Source: an uncultured Bacteroidales bacterium (GTDB taxonomy: Bacteria; Bacteroidota; Bacteroidia; Bacteroidales; UBA932). From it: a stretch of DNA of 64,000 nt. Positions 17,871 to 26,238 of this stretch are shown in pieces (position 1 is the first letter of the stretch; every line of letters starts with the position of its first letter). Both the position numbers and the translations under genes were made by a program. Location of the stretch: NCBI GenBank assembly GCA_944323825.1, contig CALUTY010000001.1:124001-188000 (forward strand), given 5' to 3'. A model generated the notes under the pieces. The model was not told the DNA's origin. It searched no databases and saw nothing but the letters and a program-made list of their open reading frames with translations.

Positions 17871-18440
17871 ATGAAGGAAACAGTCACCAGCAGGATATTG
17901 TGGAACAATGCGGGAAAGACCGGGGCAATCCTCGGCCTCGTGTCCGCCGCCTTCATGTTCATCAGCCAGGCCACGGCGGGAATAGGCTCCCCCATAGCAG
18001 TCACGGCCCTGAACATGCTTCTGTGGACAGCCAAGTTCATAGGCTGCATCTGGCTCATGAGGCATTTCATGCTGAAGCTCTGCAGCAGATATGAAGGCGT
18101 CACCAACGCAGTCACCATGAGATACGGCACGATTGTCGCGTTTCTGTCGGCATTGATATATTCGGCATTCCTCCTCGCAAACCTCCTCTTCATCACCCCG
18201 GATCTTGTGGACATGCAGTTTGACCAGGTGATGCAGATGTATTCCGGGATGCTTGATTCCAACTCTCTCACCATGATGGAGAACATGAGGGCAAGCTATC
18301 CGCAGATAGCCTTCTTCTCCCAGCTGATATATTGCTTCCTGTACGGTACCCTGCTTTCATTCATCCTGTCAAGGTACATTCCTAAGAACGACCCGTTCGC
18401 CAACTACGGCACCGGGGAGGACGGGCAGCTGCAGAAATAA
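17871..18440 (+). CDS. DUF4199 membrane protein
   Basis: 189 residues with four predicted membrane spans (about 18-40, 45-65, 85-110 and 150-175) and the DUF4199 pattern (NNAGKTGAILGLVSAAFMF, FLLANLLFITPDLVD). It shares one base with the next gene (TAATG), so the two are translationally coupled. DUF4199 proteins usually stand before a DPM1-like glycosyltransferase in Bacteroidota, as here; a helper role in lipid-linked sugar transfer is inferred from that pairing only. Confidence 0.85.
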   Translation: MKETVTSRILWNNAGKTGAILGLVSAAFMFISQATAGIGSPIAVTALNMLLWTAKFIGCIWLMRHFMLKLCSRYEGVTNAVTMRYGTIVAFLSALIYSAFLLANLLFITPDLVDMQFDQVMQMYSGMLDSNSLTMMENMRASYPQIAFFSQLIYCFLYGTLLSFILSRYIPKNDPFANYGTGEDGQLQK

Positions 18441-19444
18441 TGTCTGACAAGAAAAAGACTTCCGAAGCAATGGTAGAAAACAACGGAAAATCCGGCAAGG
18501 ACATATCAGTGGTAATTTCCCTGTTCAATGAAAACGACTCGCTCGGGGAGCTCGTCACATGGATCAGAAATGTAATGGTAACCAACAAGTTCACCTACGA
18601 GATAATAATGGTGGACGACGGGAGCGGCGACGGCTCGTGGAAGACAATACAGGAGCTGTCGGAAGGCGGAGACATCAGGGGAATATCGTTCAGACGCAAC
18701 TACGGCAAGTCCGCCGCCCTCTACTGCGGCTTCAAGGCGGCTGAAGGCAGCGTGGTCATCACCATGGACGCCGACCTGCAGGACTCACCGGACGAAATCC
18801 CGGAGATGTACCGGATGGTCACCGAAGACGGCTGGGACATAGTTTCCGGATGGAAGCAGCACCGCAAGGACAACAAGCTGACCAAGAACATCCCATCCAA
18901 GATATTCAATGCCACTGCACGCTGGATCACCGGCATAAGGCTCCATGACATGAACTGCGGCCTGAAGGCCTACCGGAATGATGTGGTGAAGAACATCGAA
19001 GTCTACGGCGAGATGCACCGCTTCATCCCGTACCTCGCCAAAAACGCCGGCTTCACCCGGATCACCGAGAAGCCAGTCCATCACCAGAAAAGGAAATACG
19101 GCAAGAGCAAGTTCGGCATCAGCCGCTTCGTCAACGGCTTCCTCGACCTGCTCTCGATATGGTTCCTCTGCACTTTCGGCAAAAACCCCATGCACTTTTT
19201 CGGGCTCACCGGCATCCTGATGTTCCTTGCCGGCGGCATCATCGCCGCATGGCTCATAATATCAAAGGTAATCCATCAGATCAACGGGCTGGATTTCCGC
19301 CCTGTCACCGACCAGCCACTCTTCTACCTGGCCCTCGTCTCCGTCCTCATGGGCGTGATGCTCTTCCTCGCCGGCTTCGTCTGCGAACTCATCTCCCGCA
19401 ACAGCGCCGGCCGCAACCGCTACAACATCCGCGACTCCTTCTGA
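18440..19444 (+). CDS. Family 2 glycosyltransferase, DPM1/GtrB-like
   Basis: 334 residues. A GT-A domain (about 20-235) has ISLFNENDSLGELV, IIMVDDGSGDGSW and the metal-binding MDADLQDSPDEI at about 109-120. Two C-terminal membrane spans follow (about 240-270 and 285-315). This layout is that of polyisoprenyl-phosphate glycosyltransferases (dolichol-phosphate mannosyltransferase, GtrB, ArnC relatives), which load a sugar onto undecaprenyl phosphate on the cytoplasmic face. The sugar is not predictable. It is coupled to the DUF4199 gene and followed 23 bases on by a tiny membrane peptide. Confidence 0.85.
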   Translation: MSDKKKTSEAMVENNGKSGKDISVVISLFNENDSLGELVTWIRNVMVTNKFTYEIIMVDDGSGDGSWKTIQELSEGGDIRGISFRRNYGKSAALYCGFKAAEGSVVITMDADLQDSPDEIPEMYRMVTEDGWDIVSGWKQHRKDNKLTKNIPSKIFNATARWITGIRLHDMNCGLKAYRNDVVKNIEVYGEMHRFIPYLAKNAGFTRITEKPVHHQKRKYGKSKFGISRFVNGFLDLLSIWFLCTFGKNPMHFFGLTGILMFLAGGIIAAWLIISKVIHQINGLDFRPVTDQPLFYLALVSVLMGVMLFLAGFVCELISRNSAGRNRYNIRDSF

Positions 19445-19467
19445 CCCGTTCCGGGAATTGTAATGAA

Positions 19468-19602
19468 ATGAACAAGCATAACCAATCCTTCCTGAAAAGA
19501 CTATCAATAATAATTCTGCTTGGAGGGATTCTAATTTGGGCAATATGCGCATTTTTCACTTTTATATATGACCACTTTATATATGACCACCTTTCCCGAT
19601 AG
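19468..19602 (+). CDS. Small membrane peptide, 44 residues
   Basis: Starts MNKHNQSFLKRL and continues with one hydrophobic span (about 12-33) and a tail with the tandem repeat FIYDH-FIYDH. It begins 23 bases after the glycosyltransferase stop. No family is recognised. The N terminus resembles that of the next tiny frame (MNxH...L.[KR] then a hydrophobic run), which suggests a pair of related single-span peptides. Whether it is translated cannot be told from sequence. Confidence 0.4.
   Translation: MNKHNQSFLKRLSIIILLGGILIWAICAFFTFIYDHFIYDHLSR
19561..19590 (+). repeat. Perfect 15-bp tandem duplication
   Basis: TTTATATATGACCAC occurs twice in direct succession inside the 44-residue frame. The length keeps the frame and duplicates five residues (FIYDH). 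Confidence 0.9.
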
Positions 19603-19658
19603 CCAAATGCTCAAAACATTCAGAACAGTAAAACGCAAAACACTAAAACCATAATGAA

Positions 19659-19769
19659 ATGAATGCTCATGACAAAGAGATTTTGGCGAAATTCGGACTG
19701 ATAGTTGGCATATTGACGGTATCAGGCTGCATATCTCGACACCGGTTCATGCACCTCATATTGCACTGA
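19659..19769 (+). CDS. Small hydrophobic peptide, 36 residues
   Basis: MNAHDKEILAKFGLIVGILTV, then a SGC that looks like a lipobox, then a short basic tail. It follows the 44-residue frame by 56 bases and shares its opening pattern and an upstream TAATGAAATGAA context. It may be a paralogue or a degraded copy. Nothing in it indicates a function, and translation is unproven. Confidence 0.25.
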   Translation: MNAHDKEILAKFGLIVGILTVSGCISRHRFMHLILH

Positions 19770-19834
19770 AATATTTCGTCTATGATAGAAAAAAATGGAG
19801 GGTTTTGTTAAGGTTGTAGAGTTTTCAATCAGGG

Positions 19835-20020
19835 ATGAAGCAGGACATAAGGGATGCGTATGAGAATTTGGTTATGGAAGGCAATGACGGTATCTTCTCC
19901 GGGCTTACGGCAATTTATGACGAGTCTGCAATATGTTCTCCTTTTCATTATAGAATTTTAACTTTAGCCGTAAGAACAATTGGCTCCTCGCATAAGCACC
20001 TCCCCTCGGTAGTGGACTAA
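19835..20020 (+). CDS. Doubtful short open frame, 61 residues
   Basis: Begins MKQDIRDAYENLVMEGNDG. The region is AT-richer than the neighbouring genes, its codon choice differs (TTA, TTG, TCT and AGA), and no promoter or family match was recognised. It ends exactly at the stem of a minus-strand terminator. It may be a remnant of a longer gene or a chance frame. Confidence 0.2.
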   Translation: MKQDIRDAYENLVMEGNDGIFSGLTAIYDESAICSPFHYRILTLAVRTIGSSHKHLPSVVD

Positions 20021-20087
20021 AAAAGCAGACATCCATTTAGGGATAGATGCCTGCCTCAATTGCTAAAGTAAAATAATTTCTATAATG
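20019..20087 (-). ncRNA. Candidate small RNA, about 70 nt
   Basis: A near-ideal Bacteroidota promoter (ATTG, 19 bp, TACCTTTG at 20094-20124) predicts a transcript start near 20087 on the minus strand. About 35 bases on there is a stem-loop (GCAGGCATC with GATGTCTGC, one mismatch, 20025-20054) followed by TTTTTT (20019-20024), a standard intrinsic terminator. No start codon with a useful frame lies between. The unit therefore looks like a free-standing short RNA, or a leader with an early terminator. No known RNA family is recognised. Confidence 0.45.
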
Positions 20088-20093
20088 ATATTG

Positions 20094-20124
20094 CAAAGGT
20101 AATAATAATTTTCAGAATAACAAT
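20094..20124 (-). promoter_or_regulatory. Promoter of the candidate small RNA
   Basis: ATTG at 20121-20124 and TACCTTTG at 20094-20101, with exactly 19 bases between. This is one of the best consensus matches in the window, yet no gene follows it. Between 20125 and 20282 nothing else was found except a weak hairpin before a T9 run on the plus strand (20201-20238). Confidence 0.6.
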
Positions 20125-20282
20125 GGTTCATGGATAATACATCAAAATCCGGAAATATGTCAATTTAAGCCCGAGGACATTTTGTGCGACAATGAAAATA
20201 GGGTCGCTCGAACCGAAAATATGAACCCGTTTTTTTTTGCTAAAATCGCCCTTGCAGTGCGTTCTATTGAGGGTATTGACAT

Positions 20283-20313
20283 AAAAAATAAGGACACCTC
20301 GAATGAAGTGTCC
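20283..20313 (-). terminator. Terminator of the tRNA-fMet gene
   Basis: Stem GGACACTTC with GAGGTGTCC (one mismatch) around a four-base loop, followed by TTATTTTTT on the minus strand. It starts 5 bases past the CCA end of the tRNA. Confidence 0.85.
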
Positions 20314-20317
20314 TGCC

Positions 20318-20393
20318 TGGTAGCGGGGGAAGGACTCGAACCTCCGGCCTCCGGGTTATGAGCCCGACGAGCTACCAACTGCTCTACCCCGCG
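20318..20393 (-). tRNA. Initiator tRNA-fMet (CAT)
   Basis: 76 nt with CCA encoded. The anticodon loop is CTCATAA, and the anticodon stem has the three consecutive G-C pairs (GGG with CCC) that mark initiator tRNA. Position 1 is C and 72 is U, so the 1-72 pair is mismatched as required for formylation and for escape from elongation. The T arm GGAGG-TTCGAGT-CCTTC is normal. It has its own promoter and terminator. Confidence 0.95.
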
Positions 20394-20404
20394 ATTTGGG
20401 ACTA

Positions 20405-20435
20405 CAAAGGTAGATATATTTTTTGTATCTGCAAA
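20405..20435 (-). promoter_or_regulatory. Promoter of tRNA-fMet
   Basis: TTTG (20432-20435), a 19-base spacer, and TACCTTTG (20405-20412) on the minus strand match the Bacteroidota housekeeping consensus perfectly. Transcription would begin a few bases before the tRNA 5' end at 20393. Confidence 0.85.
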
Positions 20436-20501
20436 CTTTTTTTTTGAAAAATTTGTTTAAGACAAAAATATCAGGCCTTGGACTTATGAAAATGCTGTAT
20501 G

Positions 20502-21359
20502 CTACGCCTTGGGGGCAACCTTGGCGAGAAAGCATTCGATGGTGTTCTCCATGAGGCAGCAGATGGTCATAGGACCTACTCCTCCGGGAACAGGGGTGAT
20601 GACGGAAGCCTTCGGCTCGATGGAGGCGAAATCCACATCACCGCAGAGTTTTCCTGTTTCAGGGTCTCGGTTGACTCCCACATCTATCACGGCTGTGCCT
20701 TCGGAAACCATGTCGGCCGTGACGAATTTCGGACGACCTATGGCAACGACGAGGATTTCCGCCTGCCTTGTGATGGAAGGAAGATCCTGTGTACGGCTGT
20801 GCGCGATTGTCACGGTGGCATTCTCGTCAAGGAGAAGCTTGGCGACCGGAAGGCCGACAATGTTGCTGCGGCCTATCACCACAGCCCTCTTGCCGGATAT
20901 CTGGACACCGGCGGTCTTGAGCATCCTTATTATGCCTTTCGGAGTACAAGGAAGGACACATGGCTGCTTCTGCCAGAGGGCGGCGACATTGAGAGGATGG
21001 AATCCGTCCACATCCTTTTCCCTGGCGATGGTCTCTATGACCTTGGCTTCGCTGATATGCTTCGGAAGAGGCAGCTGGACGAGTATCCCGTCCACAGTGT
21101 CATCCTCATTGAGCTGCCTTATCAGGCCGAGAAGCTCTTCTTCCGTGATGGTGTCCGGCTTCCTTATGGTGGTATTCCTTATCCCGACGACCTCGGAGGC
21201 CTTTGCCTTGCCTGTCACATATGACACACTTGCAGGGTCATCGCCCACAAGCACTACGACAAGATGCGGCACACGGCCATATTTTTCCGGGAATGTGGCG
21301 ACACGCTCCGCCATTTCTGCCTTCAGCCTGGCAGAGAGTTCTTTTCCGCTTATTATCAT
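20502..21359 (-). CDS. folD: Methylenetetrahydrofolate dehydrogenase/cyclohydrolase
   Basis: 285 residues from MIISGKELSARL at 21359. Converts 5,10-methylene-THF to 10-formyl-THF, the one-carbon donor used by PurH (and PurN) in purine synthesis. The catalytic tyrosine and lysine lie in SYVTGKAKASEVVGI. LVQLPLPKHI, KDVDGFHPLN and the C-terminal TPVPGGVGPMTICCLMENT are all typical. It is the last gene of the purine block, 31 bases after purD, so its supply of formyl donor is linked to pathway expression. Confidence 0.96.
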   Translation of the reverse strand: MIISGKELSARLKAEMAERVATFPEKYGRVPHLVVVLVGDDPASVSYVTGKAKASEVVGIRNTTIRKPDTITEEELLGLIRQLNEDDTVDGILVQLPLPKHISEAKVIETIAREKDVDGFHPLNVAALWQKQPCVLPCTPKGIIRMLKTAGVQISGKRAVVIGRSNIVGLPVAKLLLDENATVTIAHSRTQDLPSITRQAEILVVAIGRPKFVTADMVSEGTAVIDVGVNRDPETGKLCGDVDFASIEPKASVITPVPGGVGPMTICCLMENTIECFLAKVAPKA

Positions 21360-21390
21360 GATCAATATTTGTCTTTTAAGGAATAGAATC

Positions 21391-22743
21391 CTACAGCACC
21401 CTCCAGCCGATGTCCCTGCGCCAGAAGAGGTTGTCACACTTTATCTTGCCGACGGCCTCAAGGGCCTTGTCACGGGCCTGGAGCAATGTGTCGCCGGAAC
21501 CGATCACCATGAGGACACGGCCTCCGGCTGTGTATATCCGGCCGTCATTTGAAGCGGTGCCCATGTGATATATCCTCACATCCGGATCCTTCAGGGCTTC
21601 TTCGATGCCTTCGATTTCAAAGCCTTTCTCGTATGAGCCGGGATAGCCTTTAGATGCCATCACAAAGCCCATGGAAGCCCGCTCCTTCCATCTGATCTCC
21701 GGCATGGATGTCCCGTCCGCAACGGCAGAGAATATCTCATATATGTCGGTTTCAAGCAGAGGAAGAACAACTTCAGTTTCAGGATCGCCGAAACGGCAGT
21801 TGAACTCGATGACCTTGATGCCGGAAGGAGTCTTCATCAGACCGCCGTAGAGCACGCCCTTGAAAGGGCATCCCTCAGCCACCATGCCGGCAGCCACAGG
21901 CTTCATTATCTTTTCAAGGGCATATTCCCTGTCTTCATCCGTGATGAACGGAAGCGGAGAGTATGCGCCCATTCCTCCCGTATTCGGTCCCTTGTCGCCT
22001 TCATATGCACGCTTGTGATCCTGGGAAAGAGCCATAGGCCAGACTTTTTCTCCGTCCACAAAGCACATGAAGGAAAATTCCGGACCTGTCAGGAATTCTT
22101 CGACCACGACCTTGCCCTTGCCGAACCTGTCGTCCAGAAGCATGTCCTTCAAGGTGGCTTCAGCCTCCTCGAATGTTTCAGGAATCACGACTCCCTTTCC
22201 TGCGGCAAGCCCGTCATATTTGAGCACCACAGGGAAAGATCCGCCTTTGACATATTCCAAAGCCTCGGAATACTCTTCAAAAGTCCTATAGGCGGCAGTA
22301 GGGACATTGTATTTTTCCATGAGCCTCTTGGCGAAATCCTTGCTGGACTCGATGGTGGCGGCAGCCTTTGAGGGGCCGAAGATGCGCAGCCCTGCGGCAC
22401 GGAAGACATCTGTGATGCCTGCGGCGAGGGACACTTCAGGACCCACCACCGTCAGATTCACGGCATGCGCCAAAGCAAAGTCACGCAGTTCCTCCACTGC
22501 GGTGTCCTTGATCGGAACACATTCCGCCTGGGCGGCGATCCCGGCATTTCCCGGAGCACAATATATCTTGCCTACCCTCGGAGAACGGGAAAGGGCGTCC
22601 ACTATGGCATGGCAGCGCCCGCCTCCGCCGACGACAAGCACAGACACATCTTTCGGCAATTCTATCTCCACTCCTTTGACCATTTTCTCAAAGACTGCAG
22701 ACCGGCCTTCCGGACCGGGCTGCATTTGACTTATTATCTGCAT
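21391..22743 (-). CDS. purD: Phosphoribosylamine-glycine ligase
   Basis: 450 residues. ATP-grasp enzyme that makes GAR from phosphoribosylamine. The start at 22743 gives a lead of about 32 residues before [17 protein letters not shown], longer than usual (most PurD are about 420-430); starts at residues 7 or 21 are possible, but 22743 keeps the 6-base spacing to purH. The first motif reads GGRCH where GGREH is usual. ATP-grasp features [35 protein letters not shown] and [16 protein letters not shown] are intact. Confidence 0.95.
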   Translation of the reverse strand: MQIISQMQPGPEGRSAVFEKMVKGVEIELPKDVSVLVVGGGGRCHAIVDALSRSPRVGKIYCAPGNAGIAAQAECVPIKDTAVEELRDFALAHAVNLTVVGPEVSLAAGITDVFRAAGLRIFGPSKAAATIESSKDFAKRLMEKYNVPTAAYRTFEEYSEALEYVKGGSFPVVLKYDGLAAGKGVVIPETFEEAEATLKDMLLDDRFGKGKVVVEEFLTGPEFSFMCFVDGEKVWPMALSQDHKRAYEGDKGPNTGGMGAYSPLPFITDEDREYALEKIMKPVAAGMVAEGCPFKGVLYGGLMKTPSGIKVIEFNCRFGDPETEVVLPLLETDIYEIFSAVADGTSMPEIRWKERASMGFVMASKGYPGSYEKGFEIEGIEEALKDPDVRIYHMGTASNDGRIYTAGGRVLMVIGSGDTLLQARDKALEAVGKIKCDNLFWRRDIGWRVL

Positions 22744-22749
22744 AAGGGC

Positions 22750-24300
22750 TCAGTGTTTGAAGTGGCGCATTCCTGTAAAGAGCATGGCGATTCCGGCTTC
22801 GTTGGCCTTGGCGATGGAATCGTTGTCACGGATGCTTCCGCCAGGCTGGACAATGGCCTTCACCCCATATTCTGCGGCGAGGGTCACGCAGTCGTCGAAC
22901 GGGAAGAATCCGTCTGAAGCGAGCACAAGACCTGCATTGCGCACATCCTCTCCCTTTGCCTTATATGCTGCCTCAGCCTCCTTGAGGGCGATTTCCGCAG
23001 AACCGATGCGGTTCATCTGGCCTGCTCCCACGCCGAGGGTCATACCGTCTTTCACGACCACTATCGCATTGGACTTCACATGCTTTACGATATGCCATGC
23101 GAAATCAAGGTCTGACATGACGGATGCATCCGGCTTTGTCTCCGTGACGCACATTTCCGGAACGACCGTCTTTGTGACGAGATCCTGGTCCTGGACGAGC
23201 ATTCCGCCGTTCATGCTGACATACTGGCGATGCATTGCATTATCTTTCGACATGTCCACTTTCAGAAGACGGAGATTCTTCTTGGTGCAGAGCACTTCAA
23301 GAGCTTCAGGAGTAAATGACGGGGCCATTATGATTTCAAGGAAAATCGGCTTCATAAGCTCTGCAACCTCCTTGTTTATCTCGCAGTTGGTAGCGACGAT
23401 GCCGCCGAAGATGCTGACCTTGTCTGCCTCGTAAGTCTTCTTCCAGGCGTCGACCACATCGGTGCCGATGGCAGCCCCGCACGGATTCATATGCTTCAGA
23501 CCCACACAGAACGGCACATCGAACTCACGGACAATGTTGAGAGCCGCATTGGCATCCTGGATATTGTTATATGAAAGCTCCTTGCCGTTGAGCTGCTCTG
23601 CCGTGGCAAGAGAGAATGGAACCTTGTCCAAAGAAGCATAGAACTTGGCCTGCTGATGAGGATTTTCACCGTAGCGGAGGGACTGCTTGAGGTCATATTC
23701 AAGGAAAAGCTTCTCATTCAGTCCTGCCTGTCCCCTCATGTATGCGGCAATCATCATGTCATATTCGGCAGTGTGAGTATATGCCTCTGCGGAAAGCCTG
23801 AGGCGGGTTTCCGGAGTGGTATTTCCAGTGGCCCTGATCTCGTCTATCACGGTCTGGTAGTCTTCCGGACGGCATACCACTGTCACATCCTTCCAGTTCT
23901 TGGCGGCGCTGCGGAGCATTGAAGGCCCTCCGATGTCAATGTTCTCGATGGCATCCTCCATTGTCACATCAGGCCTGGCTATGGTCTGCCTGAACGGATA
24001 AAGGTTGACACACACCATGTCGATATACTCGATACCGTTGTCCTTCAACTCCTTGCGGTGACTTTCGAGGTCGCGGCGTCCGAGAAGGGCCCCGTGGACT
24101 TTCGGATGGAGGGTCTTGACACGGCCATCACAGATCTCCGGAAAGCCGGTGATCTCGCTGATGTTGATGACCTTGAGCCCTGCTTCCTGCAGAAGCTTCA
24201 TTGTGCCCCCGGTGGCTATGATTTCCCAGCCGAGAGACACGAGCTGACGGGCGAATTCTACCACGCCTGTCTTATCGCTTACTGAAAATAACGCTCTCAT
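22750..24300 (-). CDS. purH: Bifunctional AICAR transformylase/IMP cyclohydrolase
   Basis: 516 residues catalysing the last two steps to IMP. The N-terminal MGS-like cyclohydrolase domain (1-195) has ALFSVSDKTGVVEFA and IIATGGTMKLL. The C-terminal transformylase domain has GLKHMNPCGAA with the catalytic Lys-His pair and VVVKDGMTLGVGAGQMNRI. It lies between purM (10 bases) and purD (6 bases). The 10-formyl-THF it uses is made by FolD from the same block. Confidence 0.97.
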   Translation of the reverse strand: MRALFSVSDKTGVVEFARQLVSLGWEIIATGGTMKLLQEAGLKVINISEITGFPEICDGRVKTLHPKVHGALLGRRDLESHRKELKDNGIEYIDMVCVNLYPFRQTIARPDVTMEDAIENIDIGGPSMLRSAAKNWKDVTVVCRPEDYQTVIDEIRATGNTTPETRLRLSAEAYTHTAEYDMMIAAYMRGQAGLNEKLFLEYDLKQSLRYGENPHQQAKFYASLDKVPFSLATAEQLNGKELSYNNIQDANAALNIVREFDVPFCVGLKHMNPCGAAIGTDVVDAWKKTYEADKVSIFGGIVATNCEINKEVAELMKPIFLEIIMAPSFTPEALEVLCTKKNLRLLKVDMSKDNAMHRQYVSMNGGMLVQDQDLVTKTVVPEMCVTETKPDASVMSDLDFAWHIVKHVKSNAIVVVKDGMTLGVGAGQMNRIGSAEIALKEAEAAYKAKGEDVRNAGLVLASDGFFPFDDCVTLAAEYGVKAIVQPGGSIRDNDSIAKANEAGIAMLFTGMRHFKH

Positions 24301-24310
24301 AATATATATG

Positions 24311-25336
24311 TTAAATGATGTTCACTCCAGGGCAGTCCGTTACGCGGCCGATGACGGAAGCCTTCTCTCCATGTGAAGAAAGTATCGAAATGGCCTTGTC
24401 AGCTTCGGAGGCGTCAAGGGCGAGTACCATGCCTATGCCCATGTTGAAGATGTTGAACATTTCCCTGTGGGCGATATTGCCATATTTTTCAAGGAAGCGG
24501 AATATAGGAAGGATTTCCCATGTGCCTTCCTTTATCTCTATTCCCTGCCCTTCCCTGAGGATTCGCGGAATGTTCTCGTCAAATCCGCCGCCGGTGATGT
24601 GAGCCACGCCGTGTACATCGCAGTTGCGTATCACATCGAGGACCTGCTTCACATATATCTTCGTCGGTGTCAGGGCCACTTCTCCGAGCACCTTCCCGTC
24701 AAGCTCCGGATATGATGCCTTGAGGTCCAGGCTGTTGTCTGCAAATATCTTGCGGACAAGGCTGAACCCGTTGGAATGCACGCCTGATGAGGCTATGCCC
24801 ACCAGCACATCCCCGGCCTTGACCTTGCTTCCGTCTATGAGCATGGATTTCTCCACCACTCCGGTGGTGAATCCCGCTATGTCATATTCGCCGTCGGAAT
24901 ACATGCCAGGCATTTCGGCAGTCTCTCCTCCCACAAGGGCACATCCGGCCTGACGGCAGCCTTCAGCCACTCCTGAGACTATGGCCTCGATCTTTGCCGG
25001 CTCATTGTGCCCGACTGCCACATAGTCCAGAAAGAAAAGAGGTTCGGCCCCCTGGGCAAGCACATCGTTTACGCACATTGCCACGGCATCGATGCCTATG
25101 GTGTCATGCTTGTCCATCGCAAATGCAAGTTTGAGCTTGGTCCCGACACCGTCAGTGCCGCTGACGAGCACCGGTTCCTTGATGTTCAGGGATGAAAGGT
25201 CGAACATTCCTCCGAATGAGCCGATATTGCCCATCACACCCTTGCGTGACGTAGACGCCACATGACTCTTGATCCTGCGGACCACCTCGTAACCTGCTTC
25301 AAGGTTGACACCCGCCTTTTCGTAACTGACTGCCAT
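24311..25336 (-). CDS. purM: Phosphoribosylaminoimidazole (AIR) synthetase
   Basis: 341 residues from [19 protein letters not shown] at 25336. Closes the imidazole ring of FGAM using ATP. PurM motifs are present: [69 protein letters not shown] and [17 protein letters not shown]. The 82-base gap upstream contains a -7 box, so this gene may begin a second transcript (purM-purH-purD-folD). Confidence 0.97.
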   Translation of the reverse strand: MAVSYEKAGVNLEAGYEVVRRIKSHVASTSRKGVMGNIGSFGGMFDLSSLNIKEPVLVSGTDGVGTKLKLAFAMDKHDTIGIDAVAMCVNDVLAQGAEPLFFLDYVAVGHNEPAKIEAIVSGVAEGCRQAGCALVGGETAEMPGMYSDGEYDIAGFTTGVVEKSMLIDGSKVKAGDVLVGIASSGVHSNGFSLVRKIFADNSLDLKASYPELDGKVLGEVALTPTKIYVKQVLDVIRNCDVHGVAHITGGGFDENIPRILREGQGIEIKEGTWEILPIFRFLEKYGNIAHREMFNIFNMGIGMVLALDASEADKAISILSSHGEKASVIGRVTDCPGVNII

Positions 25337-25380
25337 ATTCTTTATTTCAAATATTATTAATTGCCATTCCGCACATCCTG

Positions 25381-25388
25381 CAAAGATA
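25381..25388 (-). promoter_or_regulatory. Internal -7 promoter box before purM
   Basis: TATCTTTG on the minus strand in the coaW-purM gap, about 45 bases before the purM start. No TTTG at 19 bp; the nearest TTG is at about 23. A modest candidate for a second promoter inside the purine block. Confidence 0.4.
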
Positions 25389-25418
25389 TAACATTTCCTT
25401 GACATGCGCATCAATTCA

Positions 25419-26234
25419 TCATTTCCGGATACAGCTGAGGGCCGCACCTATCGCCGTCCGGTATTCCGGATATTCAGGGATATGCATCCTGATGCCGTAA
25501 AGGGCCTCTATCCTGTCGAACAGCGGCCGGCTCTGTGGCAGCATCGGAAGATTGCCTATCAGGACGAAATCCTTGATGGATGTGCTGTATGCCACAAGAT
25601 TGGCGGCGCTGCCGATGGTCTGCAGCACCATGTTGATGATGCCTGCCGCCACATCGTCCGGTTCCGCATTGGCCTCGGCCTTTCCGAAATTTGAAGCGGT
25701 CACCCCGTATGGAAGTCCAGGAATCTCCGCCCTTGATATGTCCCTGATCTGAAGGTCAACCTTTGATGCATCCCCTCTCATCGCCATATCCACCACATGC
25801 CTGAAGTCATGGGAATGGAACAATATCCGGGAAAGCCCCTGCAATGTGCCTCCGCCTATGGCCATCCCGCCTATGTGCTCCATATTCTCCCCGTCAACCT
25901 TTATGAAAGAGGTTCCCGTGCCCATGCTGACCACTATCATCCTGTCCAGACCGCTGCGGAACCGTGCCCCGAGGGCATTCGCAACGAATTCATCCGTCCT
26001 TGCAGTAGGCAACCCATATAGGTTGCCGTCGACATAGGCGCTGCCGACTCCAGTAAGCATCACCTGCTCCACGGCATCAAGGTCTATGTGGTTGTCATAG
26101 ATATACTTTCCGAATGCCCCGAAAAGCGATGTTATCGGATCAGCCGCCGTAATGAACTGCGGTGACCTGACCTCCCCGTTTTCTATTCCCACTATCTTCG
26201 TGGTGCTTCCGCCCACATCAATTCCTATTATCAT
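25419..26234 (-). CDS. coaW: Type II pantothenate kinase
   Basis: 271 residues from [18 protein letters not shown] at 26234. It belongs to the ASKHA fold (phosphate-1 loop [11 protein letters not shown], then [31 protein letters not shown]), the layout of type II pantothenate kinases as in Staphylococcus CoaW and eukaryotic PANK. It makes 4'-phosphopantothenate, the first step to coenzyme A. It is 4 bases after the purC-purF fusion, so it is cotranscribed with purine genes; both pathways draw on ATP but no direct link is known. Confidence 0.85.
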   Translation of the reverse strand: MIIGIDVGGSTTKIVGIENGEVRSPQFITAADPITSLFGAFGKYIYDNHIDLDAVEQVMLTGVGSAYVDGNLYGLPTARTDEFVANALGARFRSGLDRMIVVSMGTGTSFIKVDGENMEHIGGMAIGGGTLQGLSRILFHSHDFRHVVDMAMRGDASKVDLQIRDISRAEIPGLPYGVTASNFGKAEANAEPDDVAAGIINMVLQTIGSAANLVAYSTSIKDFVLIGNLPMLPQSRPLFDRIEALYGIRMHIPEYPEYRTAIGAALSCIRK

Positions 26235-26238
26235 AATT

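Noticed and set aside
20201..20238. Plus-strand terminator before a T9 run
   Set aside because: The stem is only GGGT/ACCC with a long loop and no plus-strand gene ends near it; kept only as a remark.
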